Source of the DNA: JBFXAN01 sp050184225
GTDB lineage: Bacteria; Chloroflexota; Dehalococcoidia; CAUJGQ01
Direction: 5' to 3'
NCBI GenBank assembly: GCA_050184225.1
Contig: JBFXAN010000113.1
Coordinates: 1 to 20,835, forward strand
DNA: 20,835 nucleotides
The notes under the pieces are model-generated. The model did no database searches, was not told where the DNA came from, and saw nothing but the letters and a program-made list of their open reading frames with translations. Position 1 is the first letter of the stretch, and every line of letters begins with the position of its first letter. This document shows positions 14,405 through 20,571 of the stretch, piece by piece. The position numbers and the translations under genes are program-made.

Positions 14405-15925
14405 ATGGTTCGTTGGAAGAGCCTTCCCATCCTTGGGGGTGCGGTTCTCGTCCTTGTGATCAGCGGCGCCGCCATGCCCACCACCACGGCGACGGCACAG
14501 GATTTTCGCGCGCTCGCCATGCAATACCTCACCACGGTCATGCTCACACAGGGAGACAGCGTCCTGAGCGGGTATCAGCGTACCGACACCCAGACCCTCG
14601 CGATTGCCGAGGGAGGGACCGAACTAGCGGCACGGCGGGTTGACTTCGAGTCCGCTCCACGCGGCGCCCCACGGCTACGCGGTTTCCGGGTGACCGGCCG
14701 CGTCTTCAGCGCCGCCGAAACCGCCGCCGCCGTCGTCAGTGCCTTCCGCCAAAATCGGTCGATTCCCGTGCAGAACGGCGAGGTGATCGACTACGAGTGG
14801 ATGGGGTCGATCGCCGAATTGCCCCAATTCGCGGCGGTGGAGCATGGTGAGTTCTTCCGCTTCACCCGCCGCACCAGCACCGGCCAGATCGTCGAGTCCG
14901 GCACCGGCGCCGCCTGGCGACGTGGCGCCGTCCAGTTCACGATCACCGCCGCCGGTCCCACCGGCTTCGATAATTCAGACGAGGTCGTGCGCCTCCTCAC
15001 CGTGCAGGATGCCAAGGCGGAACGGCTCGGACCGTTTCGTCCAATGCCGCCGCCCTCGCCGATGCCCGCCCGCGCCGCCGACGCTATCCCTCCCAGCATG
15101 GGCGTCGTCGGCACTGCCCAGATCTCCGGCGCGCTCGCACCGGACGGCGCGGAGGTACGGGCGCTGGTGAACGGCGTCGTCTGCGGTCGCGGCACCACGC
15201 TGTTTGGCTTCTTCCTCTTCAGTATTGACAGCATTCTTCAGCGGGCGGGCTGCGGCACGCCGGGCGCGACCGTGGCATTTTCGGTGAACGGCACAATGGC
15301 GCCGCAGACGCTCTCGTGGGTGATCGAGGATCTCTATACCCCGATCAATGTCAGCGTCGATACCGAACCCCGTGGCGGCGAGCGGTTGGTCCGCCCGATC
15401 CTCAGTATCGAGTGCCGGCCGTTGCCGGGCACCGATGCCTGTTCCGAGCGCGAACAACTGCTGTGGCGGAGCAACATCCGCGCCTGGACTGAAGAAGCCG
15501 GCACAGAGGACGGTATCCTGTCGCGGTGGCTTCAGTTTCGCGCCGACCGGGGCGAGCCGTTCGGCATGCTGCTGCGTGCCGTGCGCGAGCAACAACCGTA
15601 CACGTTCATCTCGTCGGTCCAATTCTCCGGATCAGCCGACGAGCCGGAGCCGTATGTCACGATCATCAACGTCGGTGCACCTCGACCGTTGGGCGGCTGG
15701 CAGATCATCACCGGCACCGACGCGCGCTTCACGTTCCCCGCGGGATTTACGCTGGCGCCCGGCGTCTGTCGCATCTACCTCGGCTCTCGCGGCAACCCCC
15801 AGGACAACACCTGTCCGGACGCCTTTTTCTCCGGCGCGGACCAGCTTGCCACCGAGAACGAGGGATATCTGCTCCTCCAAGATGAGGCCGGCCGAGCGGC
15901 CGATGTCGTTGCCTGGTCACCGTAG
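14405..15925 (+). CDS. Secreted protein with C-terminal lamin-tail-like domain
   Basis: This 506-aa exported protein begins with a Sec-type signal peptide (basic MVRWK, hydrophobic PILGGAVLVLVISGAA, likely cleavage near TATAQ at about residue 32). The middle has several beta-rich segments and isolated Cys residues but no family I recognise. The C-terminal 100 residues (about 404-506) resemble a lamin-tail domain: YVTIINVGAPRPLGGWQI, then FTFPAGFTLAPG-x-CRIYLG and a final EGYLLLQDEAG-x-x-x-D-VVAW. In bacteria such domains occur at the ends of extracellular proteins and are thought to mediate binding or anchoring. ATG at 14405 is chosen over the longer frame because it starts the signal peptide and has GAGG 8 nt upstream. 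The Pro-rich lipoprotein gene follows. LTD assignment is moderate; overall role unknown. Confidence 0.8.
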   Translation: MVRWKSLPILGGAVLVLVISGAAMPTTTATAQDFRALAMQYLTTVMLTQGDSVLSGYQRTDTQTLAIAEGGTELAARRVDFESAPRGAPRLRGFRVTGRVFSAAETAAAVVSAFRQNRSIPVQNGEVIDYEWMGSIAELPQFAAVEHGEFFRFTRRTSTGQIVESGTGAAWRRGAVQFTITAAGPTGFDNSDEVVRLLTVQDAKAERLGPFRPMPPPSPMPARAADAIPPSMGVVGTAQISGALAPDGAEVRALVNGVVCGRGTTLFGFFLFSIDSILQRAGCGTPGATVAFSVNGTMAPQTLSWVIEDLYTPINVSVDTEPRGGERLVRPILSIECRPLPGTDACSEREQLLWRSNIRAWTEEAGTEDGILSRWLQFRADRGEPFGMLLRAVREQQPYTFISSVQFSGSADEPEPYVTIINVGAPRPLGGWQIITGTDARFTFPAGFTLAPGVCRIYLGSRGNPQDNTCPDAFFSGADQLATENEGYLLLQDEAGRAADVVAWSP

Positions 15926-16057
15926 CGCGGTCCTGGTCTTGCACGAGAGGCACGGTGCAGATCCATGCTGATGCACCCACAACGAAGCAATCCAGCACAT
16001 CCATCGTCTATCAAGGCGGCGATAGAGATCGCCGCCTGCCCGGCAACGTCGTCCGCC

Positions 16058-16915
16058 ATGCCGCGGCGCACCCTTCGATGGCTCATCAACATCGGGACGA
16101 TGTCGCTGATCGCGTCGCTTGCCGCCATGAGCGCAATGGCATGCAGCAGTGGTGACACACCCGCCGCCAGCGATGCCGAGGTTCCCGCTGCATCGGCGGC
16201 CCCCGGCGAATCCTCGGTGACCATCTCCGGGCTCACGATCTTTCGCCCCGGCGCAGAACCAGCAGCCGGGCAGACCGCTGCCCCGCGGCTGGCCACGGGT
16301 GGCGATGTTCAAGCCTGCTTCACGTATGCACAGGCCGCCGCTGATACCACGCTCGTCGTCGCGGCAGTCGGACCCGATGGCACGTCGAACCGAGTGATCG
16401 AGTCCGAACCATTCCGGCCGCGGTACACCGCATCAGAACGCTGCGAAACCCTCCCCGGCGCCGAACGACTCGCGCCCGGTCAGTATGCGCTGGTCGTCGA
16501 AGATCGCGGTCAAGAGCGTGCCCGCGGCGAACTGACGCTGGTGAATCCAACACCCGAACCAACCCCCACGCCGGCGCCCACCCCCGCTCCAACACCAGCA
16601 CCGACACCAGCGCCGACCCCAGAACCAGAACCCACCCCGGCGCCACCAACGCCGGCGCCGACACCGGTACCGGCGCCACCGCGCACACCGCCGCCGGCGA
16701 CACCACGGCCAACCTTGCCCCCGGCAACAGCGGTGCCCGTCGCACCGCGTCCGGTGATCACGCCCGCGCCCGCACCACCCGTCGTCCAGCCACCCCCGCC
16801 ACCGCCGCCACCAGCGACGCCACCGCCGGCAACACCGCCGCCGGCGACACCAGCGCCGACGCCGGCGCCATCACCACGCCCGTCGCCGATAGCAACGTTG
16901 GTCCCCGGCCGTTAG
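16058..16915 (+). CDS. Putative lipoprotein with long Pro/Thr/Ala-rich tail
   Basis: With the ATG at 16058 the product is 285 aa: basic MPRRTLRW, a hydrophobic segment, and a lipobox-like AMAC ending at Cys29, so it is probably membrane-anchored outside the cell. A compact region (about 50-163) with Cys87 and Cys129 could form a small disulfide-linked domain; its last strand reads PGQYALVVEDRGQERARGELTL in short blocks. From residue 164 to the end the chain is PTPAP, PPPATP and related repeats, typical of an extended cell-wall-spanning stalk. An in-frame ATG at 15965 would add 31 residues and bury the signal peptide, so I prefer 16058, although neither start has a strong Shine-Dalgarno. The lipobox is imperfect (Ala at -3). 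No known family. Confidence 0.72.
   Translation: MPRRTLRWLINIGTMSLIASLAAMSAMACSSGDTPAASDAEVPAASAAPGESSVTISGLTIFRPGAEPAAGQTAAPRLATGGDVQACFTYAQAAADTTLVVAAVGPDGTSNRVIESEPFRPRYTASERCETLPGAERLAPGQYALVVEDRGQERARGELTLVNPTPEPTPTPAPTPAPTPAPTPAPTPEPEPTPAPPTPAPTPVPAPPRTPPPATPRPTLPPATAVPVAPRPVITPAPAPPVVQPPPPPPPPATPPPATPPPATPAPTPAPSPRPSPIATLVPGR
16547..16900 (+). repeat. Degenerate short tandem repeats encoding the Pro-rich tail
   Basis: The 3' third of the lipoprotein gene is built of imperfect 6- to 12-bp units such as CCAGCGCCGACA, ACCCCCGCTCCA and CCGCCGGCGACA. The strand is very C-rich and the code stays in frame throughout (PTPAP, PPPATP). Such tracts are prone to length change by slippage. Confidence 0.75.
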
Positions 16916-17058
16916 ATGTTCGCAGGGTTCAGCTGCTTCTGCATCACCAGCATCGCCCTAATGAGCAGGTCGCGTGTTTGACGGGCAACCTCCGGCTGAC
17001 ATGGAGATCGATCAAGGTGTCGAAGAAATTTGAGGGGAACGCAGATGGGTTTGACGGA
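16912..17058 (-). pseudogene. Possible coding remnant downstream of the acidic gene
   Basis: The minus-strand frame ending at the stop 16912-16914 reads convincingly like a protein C-terminus (PEVARQTRDLLIRAML then VMQKQLNPANI), but it has no start codon at its upstream end, where a stop lies at 17059-17061. It overlaps the 3' end of the acidic gene in a different frame. It may be the old C-terminus of that gene after a frameshift, or the remnant of another lost gene. Confidence 0.22.
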
Positions 17059-17320
17059 TCAATGGTGCTGCGTCACGAAGCTTCTGCACCACTTCTGAAT
17101 ATCGGCGTTCGTCATCGTCGGCGAGTACACCCTGCGCGACGTACTCGCCGAGAAATGTCAGCTTCGCCATTTCATTGTCCCAATCGTGGCTCCACGACTC
17201 GCATTCACCGTCCGAGAGTTCATCCCACTCATCAGCAATCTCAGGCAGATCATCGACCATCAATTCAAGTGAGCGCAGGTAGCTCAAAGCTCGCTGCTGC
17301 TGCTCGGTCGGAGTAGCCAT
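17012..17320 (-). CDS. Small acidic protein, candidate immunity protein
   Basis: This 102-aa soluble protein is strongly acidic (22 Asp/Glu against 9 Lys/Arg). A predicted helical region includes SYLRSLELMVDDLPEIADEW, followed by WSHDWDNEMAKLTFLGEYV and a C-terminal helix EVVQKLRDAAPLIR. Size, charge and lack of a signal peptide fit immunity proteins of polymorphic-toxin systems, and the gene lies 79 bp downstream of the Arg-rich candidate toxin on the same strand. ATG at 17320 has GGAG 9 nt upstream. The local G+C (about 50-60% by line count) is below that of the flanks. I do not recognise the family; the immunity role is inferred from context. The last residues may be altered by a frameshift (see 16912-17058). 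Confidence 0.65.
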   Translation of the reverse strand: MATPTEQQQRALSYLRSLELMVDDLPEIADEWDELSDGECESWSHDWDNEMAKLTFLGEYVAQGVLADDDERRYSEVVQKLRDAAPLIRQTHLRSPQISSTP

Positions 17321-17399
17321 CGAATGTCACTCCACTCCGGTCTGTCGAGTTCCTGCAGATCGTGCCCAGGCTGGAATGCGGTCGTCCAGAATCCCTATC

Positions 17400-17843
17400 C
17401 TATCGGTATTGTACCAACACCCAATCAAACCCACGAGGTCCGCGCAACTCGCGAGATTCACGCGCGATCCCGACGCCCAAAGCACCATAGTAGCGGTTGA
17501 TGAACACTCCACTGGTTGGATCCTCGATTACCTGTCGAATGCTTTCGATATAACCGGCTTGGTCCGTTCCCATCGGCCATTCCTGCTGATCTACTACATG
17601 CCATAGGTAATGCACATCTGCCGGTGGCAGCCTATCCCGCCCCCGAAGTACACGGCCCTGCCACATTTGCCCGCTCAATCGGCCACGAACGCGTTCTGTC
17701 GCGTTGGGATTGAAGCCCGCGCGACTGATGTGTTCGAGCACCTCCGCGAGCTCGATGCTCGTGAGCAGTCGTTTCCCCTCGGCAACGTCGATGATCAGCC
17801 GGTTGATGGCGGAGTCGCGATTCAAACCTAACCAGTCTCCCAA
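17400..17843 (-). CDS. Candidate orphan polymorphic-toxin C-terminal domain
   Basis: The frame gives up to 147 aa from a TTG at 17843. It is Arg-rich (18 Arg, 1 Lys). The C-terminal half looks like a compact toxin domain: HYLWHVVDQQEW, GYIESIRQVIEDPTSGVFINRYYG, then ARESRELRGPRGFDWVLVQYR ending exactly at the stop. The pattern of His, then DP-SG-x-F, R-x-YG and a terminal Y-R recalls nuclease-like toxin tips, possibly BECR-fold RNases, but I cannot name the family. There is no signal peptide and no large delivery protein upstream: the frame closes at 17919-17921 and the next gene is on the other strand. The start is uncertain, since no ATG or GTG is available and translated text before the TTG (SAQWI) still looks coding-like. 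The acidic gene downstream would be its immunity partner. Confidence 0.55.
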   Translation of the reverse strand: MGDWLGLNRDSAINRLIIDVAEGKRLLTSIELAEVLEHISRAGFNPNATERVRGRLSGQMWQGRVLRGRDRLPPADVHYLWHVVDQQEWPMGTDQAGYIESIRQVIEDPTSGVFINRYYGALGVGIARESRELRGPRGFDWVLVQYR

Positions 17844-17865
17844 TATCCATTGAGCAGATACCCTG

Positions 17866-17883
17866 CCTGTCCGCCCGGACAGG
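17866..17883. repeat. Inverted repeat upstream of the candidate toxin
   Basis: CCTGTCC-GCCC-GGACAGG is a perfect 7-bp stem with a 4-nt loop, between the candidate toxin start and the divergent SDR gene. It would lie in the toxin mRNA leader or serve as an operator shared by both directions. Confidence 0.35.
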
Positions 17884-17931
17884 TGTCCGACTGGTATCGC
17901 GGACGAAGGCGCCCAGCCTCACCAGCGCGAA

Positions 17932-17937
17932 ACTATA
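17932..17937 (-). promoter_or_regulatory. Candidate -10 element for the toxin-side transcript
   Basis: The minus strand reads TATAGT (5 of 6 matches to TATAAT). TTGTGA lies upstream but at a 20-nt spacing, which is long. The overlapping plus strand offers TATAGC (17934-17939) toward the SDR gene, so this AT-rich spot may serve divergent transcription. Confidence 0.25.
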
Positions 17938-17967
17938 GCTGCAATACCAGATGGAGCTCACAACGCT

Positions 17968-18708
17968 ATGCGAAGACTCGATGGCAACGTTGCCTTGATC
18001 ACCGGCGCCTCCCGCGGCCTCGGCCGCGCGCTGGCGCTCGCCTTTGCCCGCGAAGGCGCCGACCTCATCCTCAACGCGCGCGCCGGCAGCGCCCACGACC
18101 TTGCGTCGGTCGGACGCGAAGCGGAGGCGGCCGGGGCACGGGTGCTGCTCGTCACCGCCGATATCGCCAAACGAGACGATGTCGAGCGACTGGCGGCCGC
18201 CGCGCTCGACCGCTTCGGACGGGTCGACATCCTCGTGAACAACGCATCCGCATTGGGTCCCACCCCGATGCCCTACCTCTCGGACTACCCACCAGATGCC
18301 TGGGATGACGTGCTGCGCACCAACGTGAGCGGCCCGTTCCTGCTCACCCGCGCGCTGGTGGGACCGATGATCGCCCGCGGCAGCGGATCGATCATCAACA
18401 TCTCCTCTGATGCCGGCGTCGTCGGCTATCCCACCTGGGGCGCGTACGGCGTCTCCAAGGCGGCGCTCGACCACCTCACCCGCACCTGGGCAGCAGAACT
18501 CGAAGGCACAGGCGTCCGCATCAACAGCGTCGACCCCGGTGATATGAACACGTCGATGAAGCGTGCCTCGGAGCCGGACGGCGACGCCACGGCCTGGGCA
18601 AATCCGGAGAGCGTCACCGAGGTCTTCGTCTGGCTGGCCTCCAACGAATCGACCGCCTCCGGACAACGCTTCGAAGCACAATCTTTCATCGCTCCGGCGA
18701 GGATCTGA
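17968..18708 (+). CDS. SDR family oxidoreductase
   Basis: This 246-aa classical short-chain dehydrogenase/reductase has the cofactor motif TGASRGLG (12-19), Asp65 in TADIA near the adenine pocket, NNAS (91-94) stabilising the central sheet, and catalytic Asn119, Ser147, Tyr160 and Lys164 (INISSD; YGVSK). After the catalytic core, VDPGDMNTSM is a typical substrate-loop start. It is unlike the first SDR in this window except at family motifs. The ATG at 17968 has GGAG 11 nt upstream. The stop is one base before the ATG of the QueA-family gene, so the two are almost certainly one operon. The substrate is unknown; the tight coupling suggests a shared small-molecule or modification pathway. Confidence 0.92.
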   Translation: MRRLDGNVALITGASRGLGRALALAFAREGADLILNARAGSAHDLASVGREAEAAGARVLLVTADIAKRDDVERLAAAALDRFGRVDILVNNASALGPTPMPYLSDYPPDAWDDVLRTNVSGPFLLTRALVGPMIARGSGSIINISSDAGVVGYPTWGAYGVSKAALDHLTRTWAAELEGTGVRINSVDPGDMNTSMKRASEPDGDATAWANPESVTEVFVWLASNESTASGQRFEAQSFIAPARI

Positions 18709-18709
18709 C

Positions 18710-19816
18710 ATGACAAACCTGCTACCTGAACAACAAACTACGGTTCATGCCAGGCGCAGCGGCCGGCTGTCGACACCGCCGGCGATCGAGTTCCAGCTAC
18801 CACCGGACCTGGAGGCGACGGTGCCGCCGGAACTGCGCCCGCACGGTTCTGGACGCCGCGACGATGTCCGGCTGCTGGTCCTCGATCGCCGGACCGGCGC
18901 CACAACGCATTCCACCTTCCGCCATCTCGATCGCTTCCTTCGGAGAGGTGACCTGCTCGTCGTCAACAGCAGCCGCACCGTGCCCGCGCTGCTGCGGGCG
19001 GTCGGCGATGATGGCCGGCCGGTCGAAGTCCGCCTGGCCGACCATCGCGGCAGCCGCCGATGGGACGCGCTGCTGCTGGATGGCCGGACACACATCGGCC
19101 GCGACGGGTTACGCCTGATCTTCGGGGAGGAGCTGCGGGCGCGCGTGCTCGGCCGGCGGCGCGATCTGCCCTTCCTCTGGCGACTGGAGTTCTCGCTCGG
19201 CGGTGCCCGCCTGCTGGACGCGATCTATCGCCTCGGCGAACCGATCCGCTACAGCTACGTCGCCGGCGCATTGCCGATCGACCTCTATCAGACGGTGTAT
19301 GCAACCGAACCGGGATCAGTGGAGATGCCATCGGCCGGACGTCCGCTCTCCTGGGAGATGCTGCTCAACCTTCGTCAGAAGGGCGTGGACACGGCGTCGC
19401 TCGTCCTCCACACGGGTCTCAGCTCGACCCGCGACGACGCGGTCGACGCGCTGCATCCCAACTACGACGAGACATACGCCGTACCGCCCGAGACCGCGGA
19501 CGCGGTGAACCGCACCTACGCCGCCGGCGGCCGCGTGATCGCGGTCGGCACCACCGTCGTCCGTGCTCTGGAAACCGTCACCGGCGAAGACGGTATCACC
19601 CACGCCGGCCACGGCCGCACCCGACTCCACATCACCCCGCACTCACGCCTGCACGGGGTCGATGGCCTGCTCACCGGCCTGCACGAGCCACAGGCCAGCC
19701 ACCTCGACCTGCTCAGCGCCTTCGTTCGACCGGAACATCTGGCCCCGGCATACGGCGAAGCGCTGGCCCGCCGCTACCTCTGGCACGAATTCGGCGATAT
19801 GAACCTCATCCTCTAA
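18710..19816 (+). CDS. QueA-family S-adenosylmethionine:tRNA ribosyltransferase-isomerase-like protein (divergent)
   Basis: The 368-aa protein matches the QueA fold along most of its length: RRDDVRLLVLDRRTG, FLRRGDLLVVNSSRTVPALL, YAVPPETADAVN, AGGRVIAVGTTVVRALE, VDGLLTGLHEP and HEFGDMNLIL at the end. True QueA moves the ribosyl group of SAM onto preQ1 in tRNA to make epoxyqueuosine. Here several usual active-site blocks differ: the family's NFHLPKST is GLHEPQASH, and the ending YGDAMLIL is FGDMNLIL. About 30 unusual N-terminal residues precede the domain. No tgt, queG or preQ1 genes are present in the window. GAGG lies 7 nt before the ATG, one base after the SDR stop. It may be a paralog with another substrate. 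Confidence 0.85.
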   Translation: MTNLLPEQQTTVHARRSGRLSTPPAIEFQLPPDLEATVPPELRPHGSGRRDDVRLLVLDRRTGATTHSTFRHLDRFLRRGDLLVVNSSRTVPALLRAVGDDGRPVEVRLADHRGSRRWDALLLDGRTHIGRDGLRLIFGEELRARVLGRRRDLPFLWRLEFSLGGARLLDAIYRLGEPIRYSYVAGALPIDLYQTVYATEPGSVEMPSAGRPLSWEMLLNLRQKGVDTASLVLHTGLSSTRDDAVDALHPNYDETYAVPPETADAVNRTYAAGGRVIAVGTTVVRALETVTGEDGITHAGHGRTRLHITPHSRLHGVDGLLTGLHEPQASHLDLLSAFVRPEHLAPAYGEALARRYLWHEFGDMNLIL

Positions 19817-19843
19817 AGCACCCCGCATGGATAGGCACCCACG

Positions 19844-20476
19844 ATGACCTCAGGAACAACGAACGCAATCGACGTGCGCACCCTCTACCTCGAAACCCTC
19901 CAGGGCGCCATGACACGGCCGGCGCGCGGCGACAGCGGCGACGCCCTCCAGGGCTTTCTCACATTGAACGCCGCCTACTTTCTCGGCGAATGGCTGGCGC
20001 AACACACCCACACCAACCTGGTCCAGCGCGTCGCGGCCCGGATGGACGGCATCGCCGGCCTGCAACCGCCCGCCGACGAAACGAGCGCGCTCCAGCTCGC
20101 CCAACACGCCCGCGAACTCGTCGCCGCGTTCGGACCAACGCGCTGGACCGATCGCATCATCCGCCTCACCGACGATCTGGTCCCGACCCAACCGGACGAC
20201 TGGGACCAACCAGTCCGTACCGCGCTCACCACAATCGCCGCCAGCGGCGATGGCGCCCCGCTCCTTCGCGCCCACGCCCGACGGCGCCTGTGGCACCTGA
20301 CCAACCACGATCAGAGCACGGCCGATCCCGCATCGATTCCCCCCGGGGCGCTGTCGTATGCCTACGAAGCAGCCGCATCCGACGACGGCCGAAAGATCCA
20401 AACCGCCGAAGCAATACTGGCGGAATTGGCCGGCGGCACCGAGGCGGGTCCCTCCCCCGGCCCCTCCCCCCGCTGA
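19844..20476 (+). CDS. Hypothetical protein, 210 aa, third gene of the SDR-QueA-like operon
   Basis: I recognise no family. The protein appears soluble and mostly helical (VRTLYLETLQGAM; AYFLGEWLAQHTHTNLVQRVAARM; LQLAQHARELVAAF; RTALTTIAAS; LLRAHARRRLWHL), with no Cys, no signal peptide and no clear catalytic motif. It ends in a low-complexity GPSPGPSPR encoded by C-tracts. That tail coincides with a GC hairpin and looks like recent read-through into intergenic sequence rather than a conserved part. The gene starts with ATG at 19844, 27 bp after the QueA-like stop, behind a weak GGATAGG. Position suggests it works with the SDR and QueA-like enzymes, but nothing in the sequence shows how. Confidence 0.7.
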   Translation: MTSGTTNAIDVRTLYLETLQGAMTRPARGDSGDALQGFLTLNAAYFLGEWLAQHTHTNLVQRVAARMDGIAGLQPPADETSALQLAQHARELVAAFGPTRWTDRIIRLTDDLVPTQPDDWDQPVRTALTTIAASGDGAPLLRAHARRRLWHLTNHDQSTADPASIPPGALSYAYEAAASDDGRKIQTAEAILAELAGGTEAGPSPGPSPR

Positions 20477-20490
20477 CGCGCGGAGCGGGG
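20467..20490 (+). terminator. GC hairpin overlapping the stop of the 210-aa gene
   Basis: CCCCGCT and AGCGGGG form a 7-bp stem with a 10-nt loop that includes the stop codon (20474-20476). It probably ends the SDR/QueA-like operon, although no T-tract follows. Confidence 0.4.
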
Positions 20491-20537
20491 TGCACGACCT
20501 GACCGTGAATGCCAGTCCTATGTGCGCGGCTCAGATG

Positions 20538-20557
20538 GCCGGGGGTGGCCGGGGGTG
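20538..20557. repeat. Short tandem repeat in the convergent intergenic region
   Basis: Two adjacent copies of the 10-mer GGCCGGGGGT, followed by GGCCG, lie between the convergent 210-aa gene and the Cys-cluster/HTH gene. It is low-complexity sequence with no visible function. Confidence 0.5.
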
Positions 20558-20571
20558 GCCGCGAGAACGGG

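Noticed and set aside
16547..16900. Repeat tract considered as a CRISPR array
   Set aside because: The units are 6-12 bp, imperfect, contiguous and in frame with a Pro-rich coding sequence; there are no spacers.
17632..18711. 359-codon open frame on the minus strand that could have extended the toxin candidate
   Set aside because: It is in a different frame from the toxin and antisense to a clear SDR. Its text lacks toxin-delivery motifs, so it is not the missing toxin body.
19060..20502. 480-codon plus-strand open frame
   Set aside because: It overlaps the QueA-like and 210-aa genes in another frame, is Arg/Pro-rich, and contains no domain; the other frame has full family motifs.
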